Part shown: in pieces, positions 19,645 through 28,016 of the stretch | How positions within the stretch are numbered: the first letter of the stretch is position 1 | How the letters are laid out: each line of letters starts with the position of its first letter | Source: Asterionellopsis glacialis | Taxonomy: Eukaryota > Bacillariophyta > Plagiogrammaphyceae > Rhaphoneidales > Asterionellopsidaceae | Assembly: GCA_014885115.2 (NCBI GenBank) | Contig: WKLE02003819.1 | Location: forward strand, 1 to 28,499 | DNA length: 28,499 nt | Direction of reading: 5' to 3' | The notes under the pieces: model-generated | Seen by the model: only the letters and a program-made list of their open reading frames with translations | What the model was told of the DNA's origin: nothing | Databases searched by the model: none | Translations under genes and position numbers: made by a program

Positions 19645-20817
19645 TCAGGCTGTTTGAGCTCTTCGGGCATATACAGTTCTTCGTGGTTTCGTCAAATTGT
19701 TCGCTGCTGTTGGAGAAGAATCATTCTTGTTCTCTTGTGATGATTTTGGGGGTCTTGGTTTATATTCTCGAAAGACAGGTTCAGGTCGACGATAAACACT
19801 ACTGCTAGTTGGTGAAATAGCGGGTGACGTTGTAGCCATTATACTTGGGGAAATGGTAGTAGTATTAGCATCATCGTTGCTAGGCATTGTTGTCGTTTTA
19901 ATGGCACTAGTTTCAGCAGATGGTAATGATGTTCTTGTTCTTGTGTTAGCATTGTAATATTTCGTAATGGCACTTTTTCCAAATTCTTCTTCGTAGATAC
20001 CTTGAGCATCTTTAGCATCTTGTGCACCTAATAGTAAAGCTTTTTGCAATGCCCATCGCGATGATATTTTATATTGCATCTCAACATCTTTGGCCAAATC
20101 AAAAGTATGCAATGTTGTTTGTTCAGGACAATTACTGGTGTTGCTTGTAGTTGTTGTGGTGGTTGTCCGTTTCACATGTTCTTGCCTGTTTAGCACAACT
20201 TGTATGGTAGCTTTCACTTTTTTACGTTTATTTTGATGTTTTTGTTTCGATTGATATTCTTCTAAACCACGTAAACAATATTTCAAAGTGTTCAATTCAC
20301 ACAATCCTTGTTGGGCTGTCTTGATGGCACGTAAATTCATACGCTGCTCTTTACGAATTATTACGATTTCATCACGAGAATACCATTTTTTAGACTTGAG
20401 TTTTTGTTCTTGTGCGGCAGTAAGATGGGGAACATTATCATCCTCATTAGTGTTTTCTTCTGTTCTTGTTCTTGTTGATGCTTTATCCACCTCCATTTCA
20501 TGAGGTAAAACATGAATTATATTATCTGAAGAAGGAACAAATCGCACTTGTTTCTTATCTTGTTTCGTTGTGTCATTATTCTCGAAAATATCCTTTTGAG
20601 TATGATGACTTACCATTGGGAATTCTAAAGAGCTCTGAGATTCATTCAACGAGGGTGCTTCGGATGATGTTGATGATGCAGTTGAAGAATCATCATTATC
20701 ATCATCAAAACCATTATTGTTGATTTGAACGATTGGAGTTATGGTGGGGTTCTCGTTTTTATGGTTATCCTCATCGTCATGATTATGGGGATGCCTGTGT
20801 TCTGGAATCATAGTCAT
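19645..20817 (-). CDS. Diatom-type protein of unknown function (KKxVRF ... WYS ... C-RGLE family)
   Basis: The protein has 390 residues in one exon. After a His/Asp/Asn-rich low-complexity start, it shows in order: KKQVRFV (88-94), KKWYSRDEI (133-141), CLRGLEEY (171-178), a basic segment ending in VVLNRQEHVKR, and an alpha-helical DLAKDVEMQYKISSRWALQKA...GAQDAKDAQGIYEE. From memory, this order of motifs recurs in a multi-copy family of diatom/stramenopile proteins with no assigned function. Between the helices and near the C-terminus are Thr-rich insertions (T-T-T-T, ISPSIMATTSPAISPTSSS). The end is basic (KPRRTVYARR). No enzyme motif or membrane segment is visible. The ATG at 20817 is followed by a second at codon 3. 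Confidence 0.72.
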   Translation of the reverse strand: MTMIPEHRHPHNHDDEDNHKNENPTITPIVQINNNGFDDDNDDSSTASSTSSEAPSLNESQSSLEFPMVSHHTQKDIFENNDTTKQDKKQVRFVPSSDNIIHVLPHEMEVDKASTRTRTEENTNEDDNVPHLTAAQEQKLKSKKWYSRDEIVIIRKEQRMNLRAIKTAQQGLCELNTLKYCLRGLEEYQSKQKHQNKRKKVKATIQVVLNRQEHVKRTTTTTTTSNTSNCPEQTTLHTFDLAKDVEMQYKISSRWALQKALLLGAQDAKDAQGIYEEEFGKSAITKYYNANTRTRTSLPSAETSAIKTTTMPSNDDANTTTISPSIMATTSPAISPTSSSVYRRPEPVFREYKPRPPKSSQENKNDSSPTAANNLTKPRRTVYARRAQTA

Positions 20818-20879
20818 ATTATTCTATAAGGTAACTCAAGTAACACGAAAGAGATATCGCACTGCAGTTAGTCTAGTCC

Positions 20880-20915
20880 AGTCTATAATAGGACTCTAGT
20901 CTATGATAAGACTAG
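20880..20915. promoter_or_regulatory. Tandem 18-bp units with AGTCT-N6-AGACT dyads
   Basis: Two 18-base units (20880-20897 and 20898-20915) each carry AGTC(T) and its inverse around six bases; the second is a perfect AGTCT-N6-AGACT dyad. They sit about 65 bases upstream of the start of the minus-strand unknown-family gene. They could be paired sites for a dimeric regulator; this is an inference from position and symmetry. Confidence 0.4.
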
Positions 20916-21938
20916 TCTAATCGTTGTTCGTGAAAAAGGGCTTGGGTGGTTTTACTGAGTATCAAGTCGCGTTTTCCAGGATGAGATGTTTCTGTGCTAG
21001 TCAAAATTGTCTTATCCCGTTTTTCTGTTTCGCAAAGCTGGATAAACTAGTACCGGATTGCTAAGGTTGTTGTGTGGTATACAAAGTAAATTATTCTATC
21101 GATTTGTTCCCGTAATTTGAGCTCAAGTCACACGCAAGTCTGAATCAAGTCTGAATGTGACAGACGTCTATCAGCAGGGTTTTAGTACCGCGGTACAAGT
21201 TTCTGGTACACAAATAATAATAAATATTGCAACTGTATGTACTCGTACCTATGTTATACAAGGTGGTAATTTTTTTGTGCGTGATTTGTCGCTGTGCATC
21301 TTGAACCAAGCAAGAATTGTCGCAGACAAAGCAAGAGAATGCAAAGAAGACGTATTATAAAATGATGTTGTTTTGAGAAATTCATTGTACTATAATATTA
21401 CTTATCTAATATTGAAAGATTCCTGTAGAGTTCTACGTAGCCGATGAAGGGGGTTCCGGAGAGAAACGTGAATCGCAGGGTTGAACAAGTTTAACATGTC
21501 CAAATCTATTAATCACGAAAGTTTATAGTATAGACCACGTGATCAACCACATCATCCTTGAGTCTTGAAATATTATCTTGAATGGTTGAACCTCGAACTT
21601 TGATTGGCGGAAAAATAATAATAATAAATGAATCATGAAATTTTGTTTCGAATCCAGGAATCAGAGGCTATAGAATAGAGAAAGAAAACAGCATTCAAGT
21701 TGAGGAAAGATGCACGCGGACAAATTTAGGCCTTTCCAAATAATAATGTTTCCTCGGACAATCTTGCGACAATTTTCAATTTTCAACTGTAATCGATACT
21801 GTAGTCCAACCTGTCCAATAGTAACTGATGTACTGCACTCTAATGTACTGTATGTGATTTAATTGATTGTATAATTATTATTGAAATTACTGTACAATAG
21901 ACAGGCCAGAGAATGTACCTAATAAAGAAAAGTATCTC

Positions 21939-22036
21939 ACGGACCGTTGTGTTTCGCAACCCGGTCCGTCAAAAACGACGTAATTCTGTCGTCATGACCA
22001 TTTTCACATGACGTAATGATGACGTGTCCGGACGTG
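21939..22036. promoter_or_regulatory. Hairpin followed by TGACGT-type cluster
   Basis: ACGGACCGTTG (21939-21949) pairs with CAACCCGGTCCGT (21957-21969), with a two-base bulge. Downstream are CGACGTAAT, GTCATGAC, TGACGTAA (22009-22016), TGACGTGT (22020-22027) and GGACGTG. The combination of CGGTCCGT and TGACGT sites also occurs at 2785-2890, next to the gypsy element. It may be a promoter or terminal region of a related mobile element. Confidence 0.45.
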
Positions 22037-24360
22037 AACACTCAGTGAAGGAAGGAAAGCCCCTGTGAAACGACATTAGAATCCCTAGAGAGAGACTTCG
22101 TACTGACCGCATTATCGTTCAATCGCTGTTGCAAACCCCTGACACATCCACTACATACACCATCAACAAAAGTCTTCCTGTACTAGTCACAAGCCAAAAT
22201 GACTCATGATGGTGCTCTTATCAAGAACGAATAGTTAGTTACAGAAGAAGGCTTTATAAGAAAATAAAGTAAAACCATAAAGCAAGAACAACATAGCAAG
22301 AAGCTGTATACCACCATTAAACAAATCACCACAAGAATAAGAATTTTTTTAAGTATTTGAAGGTAAATCTAGCTTTACTAATTCTCTTCCAATTCAGCAA
22401 GAGTAGCTTGTTGCAGATATTCCTATTTGTTTTAAAGTGTCTGCCTTTTGAGACAAGATGAAGAACAAGACAAAGAAGCCAGTAGTACCCAGGAATATTC
22501 TTCTCCATCCTTCCCGAAGCATTGAGGATTGAAAAGAAGAAGATCAGGGCAGGTGTGTAGAACAATAATAATTGTAAAGAGACCAAAAAAATGACATCCC
22601 TTGACCATGATGCATTGTCTCCTTCTTTACATGCACCACTGCCTAGATGTGCTAAAAATTAATTAACAGTTGTATGTACATTAGATCTACATATCTGCAG
22701 CAGATACAGCCCTTTTTTCTAAATATACCAGCATAAAATAGGGTTGCTGATGATAGATCACACTGGTGCTGCCTGTCAAAAGCAAGTACTACTGTAAAAG
22801 CAGGAGAAGCACTTCTTTAATCACCACCTAATTGTTCTTCTGAGACTTTAGACTTCCATTTCTACTCTATTAGAGGTAGTCCCCAGCCAACAAGAACACA
22901 CTGTTGTAAGAGCATTTTGTATTGACACTGTGCATATTCTTCTCCCTCAATATTGTGAAAAGGTATTTGTATCACAATTTTGGTGCATGTAGCAATTTTG
23001 AACACACATCAAAAAAAGGCACAATGATGAAGTTCATTCACAAAAGTTGCAACTTACTTGTTCTTTATGCCAAAAAACTACACTATGGTTTCTAGTAAAA
23101 TTGCTCTTACCAGCATTTAGGCAAATTACTAATGCAGCTGCTGTGCATAAATAATTGTAAAAATTAATGTCCTGCTGTAAGAAGAAGAATATGTTACAAA
23201 ACTTAGCCATATGCCCACTACAGTGTCTTGTGCTTCTTATAGTAGTTCAATTGAACTTGTGGAAAAAAAAAAAACTATAATTCAGTACTCTGTAATGGAT
23301 ACTTCAGTGGACCATCCTCTAGTAGCTATACCATTACTAGAATATCTCCCCTTGACAAGATCATCCAGGAGGCATCATCACTAACAAAATGTAGCTAGTA
23401 AAAACAAACTCACACAAAATCAAGTATGGATTCATGGTTCACAGCCAAAGCAAGAGGTGGATAAAGCCTTTTTATATGTTCCTCACTCCATTTTGTTTTT
23501 CTGTTTTGTTCTGGTGATAGATAGAATCCAAGTAGTACAAATAGACAAAGACAAGAGCAAGATTTTAGCATATAGCAAACAATAATGGTGTGCTATTCCC
23601 TGCAAGTTTGGACAAGAAATTGAAAAAGAAAGATTGATGCTTTAAAAAGAAACCCTGGAAAGAAACCCTGGAGAGAGGAATTAGGACCTTAAAATTATAT
23701 TGACAACAAAGCCGCTGGAATGGACTTGTTCATGATGATGCTTAATCTTGTATCAGTCAGGACTCAAGAGAATTCGTGTTCTTGTTCCCTGGACTGTTCC
23801 CTGTCCCTCCCATCTCCATGCTTTTATCCTAGGGTTCTACCTATTGAAAGGTGAGAGTGGTCAGTGTCCCAAGAACAAGAAAAACAAAATGATAGCAGGT
23901 GCAGTACAGCCTCATACACTAGTTAATATCATCTGCACTCCTCCTCCCTATTTTCAAAGTAAATCATATGTTAATAATTTTGCAATATAGTATCCATTTT
24001 ACATATTTCTTACAAACTGTAAATGCATATACAAACAGAAGGCAATAGCCTTATGAAGGATGATGGCACTTCTTCCAATGATGAGCTTTAAATTTGATGT
24101 ATCACAATATTCTTATAAACTCTCTTTCTCTGTATCCTCTCAAATGTCCAAAACAAGAAACCTGCTTTACATTGAAAGAAAGGCGTGATACTTTGTTCTC
24201 ATCAAGAAAGTCAGTCTAGGGTGGAGGAGTTATAGAATACATTAGAAATAAGGTATAAACAATCAATATATATATATATTTAACAAAAAAGGATGCTAGC
24301 AACAGCAAAAATAGTGATGCAAGAAGTACAGATATTTTTTGTGTTTAAATATTCTTCTCT

Positions 24361-24383
24361 TCTGCCCCCCCCACCCCACCCCT
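24361..24383. repeat. C-rich tract
   Basis: A run of nine C followed by ACCCCACCCC inside the CpG desert. It is the only strongly GC-rich patch there and has no CpG itself. Confidence 0.7.
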
Positions 24384-24402
24384 TTTAAAAAAGAGGATTT
24401 TT

Positions 24403-24760
24403 TTCTAACTATTTTCTTTTTAATTATATACTTGTTTTTTCTATTGCATTTACTTTTAGTATTTTTTTAGATTCAGTCTTACTTCTACTTTTAGCATATA
24501 CTTTTAGTTTTAAGTATACTTTTAGCTATAGTTTTGGTCCTTCTAATTGTTTCAGTTTTACCTTTTTATTTTTTAACTTTAACTTTAACTTTAACTTTTG
24601 CTTTTATTTCTACTTTTTCTTCAACCTTTTTACATTTATGTGTTATGTTTTCCTTTTACTTATTTTAATTGTTTGGCTTATTTTACTTTACATCTACATT
24701 TATATTTACATTTTTGTTTATATTTTTGTTTATTGGCTTACAATAGGCTACACTGACCAT
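24403..24760 (+). repeat. T-rich, G-poor strand-asymmetric tract
   Basis: From about 24421 to 24720 I count only about 22 G in 300 bases, with T well over half. It includes AACTTT repeated four times (24575-24598) and many CTTTTAG/TACTTTTAG units. It directly follows the MULE-like fragment on the minus strand, where it is A-rich and full of stops. Confidence 0.7.
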
Positions 24761-24768
24761 TATCTCTT

Positions 24769-25317
24769 GATGATCCTGAATACCTCTTGATATTCTTGAA
24801 TATTTTCATGAATAGCTGTTCCTTGAATTACAACCTCATTGAACAAGGCAAGTTTTCTTTGTATTACTTCTTTTGTTGGAGATTTCACTACCTTCTGCAT
24901 CAGAGCAACATGATCACATTTAGTGTTTTTTTAAAATTCAAACATATCACCAATTTCAACCTGCATTTTCTGTGAACTAGTATCACAGCAAGTGGTATTT
25001 GTTTTTATGTTGTTCTTTGTACACATGTATCTGATTTGTTCCCTGGACAATAGAGTTGGAGTACCTTTCCTTCCTGAATGAACATATTGATTATCAATGG
25101 CAATACCTACACTTGCTTGTGCTGTAGAAAGATCCTGTATAATTTGGGCCTCATCCTTGCCTAGAAGCTTATAAGGCATCCTTAGGTTGTGGTTCTGGGG
25201 ATGATAGTGGTGTTTTGGGCATCCCTTGTGAGATTCAACAAAGAACTCATGGTGATGTATTTTGTCATAGTAAATGGTTATATTGAAAGGACACCAATCT
25301 GATAATCTGGATATTTG
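24769..25317 (-). pseudogene. MULE-like transposase N-terminal fragment
   Basis: On the minus strand a frame is open for 128 codons (25317-24931). It begins with a zinc-finger-like region (WCPF, then C-P-K-H-H-Y-H-P), in the C-P-F...C-x2-H-x2-H spacing I associate with Mutator-like transposases. A helical segment (GKDEAQIIQDL) and a helix-turn-helix-like TLLSREQIRYM follow. A TAA at 24931-24933 interrupts, but the same frame then reads KNTKCDHVALMQKVVKSP and onward to a TAA near 24766. Upstream a TGA at 25318-25320 blocks it. The DDE catalytic core was not found, so this is a fragment. Every arginine codon I checked is AGA or AGG and there is no CpG. A host gene of unknown type is less likely. 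Confidence 0.6.
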
Positions 25318-25416
25318 TCATGATATATCAATCCACCTACATAACTTCAACCCATTTGATCTATTGTTCTTTCTGTCCAAAGCATAAGTTGATAAGCAAT
25401 ATTTAATATCAAGCAT

Positions 25417-25470
25417 ATAGGTGGGTGCATAACTTAAACGCATGCCTAAGATTTAGATTTAGATTCAGGT
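25417..25470 (+). repeat. Terminal-inverted-repeat-like copy 1 (left, outer)
   Basis: The core GGGTGCATAACTTAAACGCA, followed by GATTTAGATTTAG and AGGT, aligns in inverted orientation with 26241-26292. It also aligns in direct orientation with 25497-25540. It lies 100 bases upstream of the MULE-like fragment. Confidence 0.65.
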
Positions 25471-25496
25471 CCTGTCTGTCCCTCTCACCCAAGGGT

Positions 25497-25540
25497 CATA
25501 GTGCATAAGTTAAATGCAAAAATTTGGATTTAGATTTAGC
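25497..25540 (+). repeat. Terminal-inverted-repeat-like copy 2 (left, inner)
   Basis: CATAGTGCATAAGTTAAATG followed by AAATTTGGATTTAGATTTAG is a diverged direct copy of the outer left repeat. At AAAyGCA it carries T where copy 1 and the right copy carry C, a CpG-to-TpG change. Confidence 0.6.
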
Positions 25541-26101
25541 TCCCCCACTTTAGAACAGGAGCCAAAATTCATGAATTATTACAGGGAGTGTGTATGATTG
25601 TTGAGTGATTCTATGTTTTTTTTTGCCTGCCTAGTGCAATCTCACGGTGTATCGACCATTGCATTCAAACACTGTTTATAAATGAAGTCCAAAGCAAATG
25701 AAGCCAGCAACCAACATAGTAATGTCTCATATACACTAATTTTGAAAGCCTAACATCTATGAATAATTAAGAATGGATGTGCATCTCAAATAATGGTGGA
25801 TTGTTGTTTTTGTCGTTGACGACGTCAAAAGGTGATACCAAACCAGACACACTGGAATCACCAACAGCAGTAGGGACTTCCACCATTTTCTCAGTACCTC
25901 CCAAATTACTGGGGGGATCTTCTGATATGGTGATGGGGGTTCAGTGATTTGAAAGTAACTGAGGTAGCAGTGGTGGTGAGAATGTTGCTTCGATGACAAT
26001 ATCGTGTGCGTATTTTTGGTGCCCCAAACGCTTGTGACATGAAAAAAAGTGTCGAAATTGTAAGGCTGTGGTCCATTTGAGCGAATCAAAAAAAAGGGAA
26101 A

Positions 26102-26126
26102 CTAAATCTAAATCCAAAAAATTTGC
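26102..26126 (-). repeat. Inner right inverted copy (partial)
   Basis: On the minus strand this reads GCAAATTTTTTGGATTTAG and continues ATTTAG, matching the inner part of the left repeats. It is partial, without the TGCATAACT end. Confidence 0.5.
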
Positions 26127-26183
26127 CGAGCAGAAGAAGGGGAATCAAAATTTTTGGACACCGTTGGGCTCCCCTCAGATTAT

Positions 26184-26249
26184 GATTTAGGTATCATAAC
26201 CTAATAAAATGGTCTGCACATCTGTTTAATAGGTTATGGTACCTAAATC
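26184..26249. repeat. Imperfect hairpin with 24-base arms
   Basis: Arms 26184-26207 and 26226-26249 pair at 22 of 24 positions with an 18-base loop. The second arm ends inside the right outer inverted repeat. Confidence 0.75.
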
Positions 26250-26292
26250 TAAATCCAAATTTGGGACTGCGTTTGAGTTATGCACCCCCTAT
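26241..26292 (-). repeat. Terminal-inverted-repeat-like copy (right, outer)
   Basis: The minus strand reads ATAGGGGGTGCATAACTCAA, then ACGCA, then GGATTTAGATTTAGGT, inverted relative to 25417-25470 with a few substitutions and a short insertion. Together the two bound an 876-bp segment. Confidence 0.65.
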
Positions 26293-26724
26293 GCATCGTC
26301 TTCTTCAATGCCCAACTTGGAGCCTTCATAAATATTAGCACACACACAATGTATATACATAATGGGACTTCTGGAGGATGGTGATATGGTGTTCTAGTAC
26401 AAATGTTTTTTACACACAATATCGTCTCCACTAACATTAGCAGTGGTCCTGATATGATTATAGGCAGCTTTTAAAAAATTGCAAGATGGGTATTGTCCCT
26501 CTGACAAAAGATGCTGTGTATTAAGATAAATTTGTGCAGAACAATTTGAAATTTTACTAAATTTCATGTTTTGAGCCATTTTGGTGGGGATCCAGATTCA
26601 TGTGTCTTAATTTAAATTTGAACAATATTGAATTAAAACATTGAAGATATCAACAGAGATGGCAGTGCCATAAAGGGAACTTTGAGATTGACCTAATGAG
26701 CTTTCGGAGAAGACCAAAAATCCA

Positions 26725-26765
26725 GATCAGAACTGATCAGAACTGATCAGAACTGATCAGAACTG
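26725..26765. repeat. GATCAGAACT 10-bp tandem repeat
   Basis: Four perfect copies of GATCAGAACT followed by a partial one (41 bases). Inner copies contain the palindrome TGATCA. The period is close to one DNA helical turn. Confidence 0.9.
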
Positions 26766-27164
26766 TTGAGATTCCTTTTCACAAAGATGAGTCTGTCCTT
26801 GGGTGCAGGAATTGGTTATGTTTTCGACTAAAGCTTATAGAGAGATGTGACGACGAACTTACATCATTTGGCGACTTTGCACCAAGATTTCAGCCGGTTA
26901 GACGCATGTATTTTTTTGTACACGTTTCTGGTAGTCCTACTCTCAAACTCATCTGACACGAAAGGTATCTTTCTGTTCACTGGCGACATGGTTGCCGGGC
27001 GCATACCAAATGTCAATGCCCAACTGCCGACCTCCAACCTTTGTTGCTTCATTGAGACAGCCAACAACTTTACCAACCAACAAATTTCTTAAGCACGAGG
27101 GCCTCCCAGGAAAGGAAGGGAAGACAAAGTTAGGGCAAGTTGCTGCAGCTCGCTAGACTCAAAG

Positions 27165-28016
27165 ATGCCTACAAGTGCCCGAAGAAAAAGATATCCTAGC
27201 AATGGCAGCCCTACAACGCCCCAGAAAAGGACCGCTCACAAACCAAAGGTGGTGACTCCTTCTCCTTCCAAACGACAGAAAAAAGGAGATGATACTCTCA
27301 AGTGCAAAGATATCACCTTCTACATTTGTCGATTCCGGCACAGTCACACTACTCGAGATGTCGATGCGAAAAAGGAGTTCCCACCCGAGACGGAAATTAT
27401 GCAGAAACTGCGACAATTAGCAAGTGGCGGCAACGGCAAATCCTCCTGCAGTACTTTACGAGACTTTATCATGGCCTATGGAGTGGAACGTAATTTCCGA
27501 GGCATGACCGCTCAAAATGTGCAGCCCCTTCTTCCCATTGTCCAACACCTCCAAGCCTTGCCCTCCGTAGGTTTGGATGCTACGCTGGATCCAAGCGCCG
27601 TCGTTCGGGAGGTGAATGCCTTGGCGGATTTATGTAAACGCCAAAATTTTGCCCGAAACCTGAGCTTTGCCTCCAAAGCGCTGAACATGATGGGGCACAA
27701 CGTTCCCATATACAGCTCAGAATACAAGGCATATTTGGGCAAAAAAAGTTGTACGTCTTACGGCCAATATCTGAGCGAATGGATGCAAGAATTCCAGAAA
27801 AATAGATCTGTTTATGAAGATGAAGCCACCAAAATAATCCAAGGTTATTGCGAATTGGAAAAGGAACTGGGTCCAACATGGTTTGCCATGCGAGGGCTTG
27901 ACCAAACGATGTGTCGCATGGGGGCTCCAAAGCAAAAACAACTCCTATGCCCAGCTTGCCAGGACCTTGCTCAAAATAATTCAGAGTTAAGTTTGTCGGA
28001 AGTGAGTCTACTGTGA
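27165..28016 (+). CDS. Unrecognised basic, probably nuclear protein
   Basis: The protein has 283 residues in one exon, clearly richer in GC and CpG than the DNA before it. The first 45 residues are basic, with SPTTPQKR and SPSKRQKK, a likely bipartite nuclear signal and S/T-P sites. The middle is alpha-helical (EIMQKLRQLA; AVVREVNALADLCKRQN). It contains FARNLSFASKAL followed by VPIYSSEYKAYLG. A S-F-A-S-K...P-I-Y pattern occurs in OGG-fold helix-hairpin-helix DNA glycosylase-like proteins, but the resemblance is short and I do not claim it. The C-terminus has two to three cysteines (TMCRMG, CPACQ) that could bind a metal. The start ATG at 27165 follows an in-frame leader without earlier ATG. 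Function unknown. Confidence 0.7.
   Translation: MPTSARRKRYPSNGSPTTPQKRTAHKPKVVTPSPSKRQKKGDDTLKCKDITFYICRFRHSHTTRDVDAKKEFPPETEIMQKLRQLASGGNGKSSCSTLRDFIMAYGVERNFRGMTAQNVQPLLPIVQHLQALPSVGLDATLDPSAVVREVNALADLCKRQNFARNLSFASKALNMMGHNVPIYSSEYKAYLGKKSCTSYGQYLSEWMQEFQKNRSVYEDEATKIIQGYCELEKELGPTWFAMRGLDQTMCRMGAPKQKQLLCPACQDLAQNNSELSLSEVSLL

Larger units (their letters stand above)
20818..22228. other. Non-coding region; GGTACC and CRE-like motifs
   Basis: No coding frame stands out. A 67-codon frame at about 21157-21360 has no recognisable features. The region includes the dyads at 20880-20915, a CCGCGGTAC/GGTAC patch near 21185-21210, AAT/ATA trinucleotide runs near 21618, and the hairpin plus TGACGT cluster at 21939-22036. 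CpG frequency is ordinary up to about 22135 and then drops sharply. Confidence 0.5.
22229..25640. other. CpG-depleted island
   Basis: Reading line by line, I find CG only at about 22515, 23712, 23775, 24184 and 25439 between 22229 and 25640. The intervals 22517-23711 and 24186-25438 have none. Flanking genes have many. TpG and CpA are plentiful. The island is AT-rich, contains a MULE-like coding fragment (24769-25317, minus), a T-rich tract and simple repeats, and no intact gene that I recognise. It most likely represents mobile-element DNA shaped by cytosine methylation. Confidence 0.85.
25641..27164. other. Non-coding region with repeat elements
   Basis: CpG returns from about 25650-25820. 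Apart from the inverted repeats, hairpin and 10-bp tandem repeat listed separately, I see only short open frames without domains. On the plus strand a 56-codon frame (M-C-I-S-N-N start, about 25770-25940) and on both strands frames near 26850-27090 are open but not convincing. The last 100 bases are presumably the promoter and leader of the following gene. Confidence 0.45.

Noticed and set aside
23748..23990. Plus-strand 80-codon frame inside the CpG desert
   Set aside because: No domain, with a Pro-rich low-complexity end. The strand and content do not connect with the MULE-like fragment.
25770..25940. Plus-strand 56-codon frame ending in a V-M-G-V-Q stretch
   Set aside because: It looks mildly protein-like but is short, lies inside the repeat-bounded segment, and matches nothing I recognise.
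26847..27092. Opposed open frames on both strands just before the last gene
   Set aside because: Both are under 90 codons, overlap each other, and show no motif. The region is more simply a promoter and leader.
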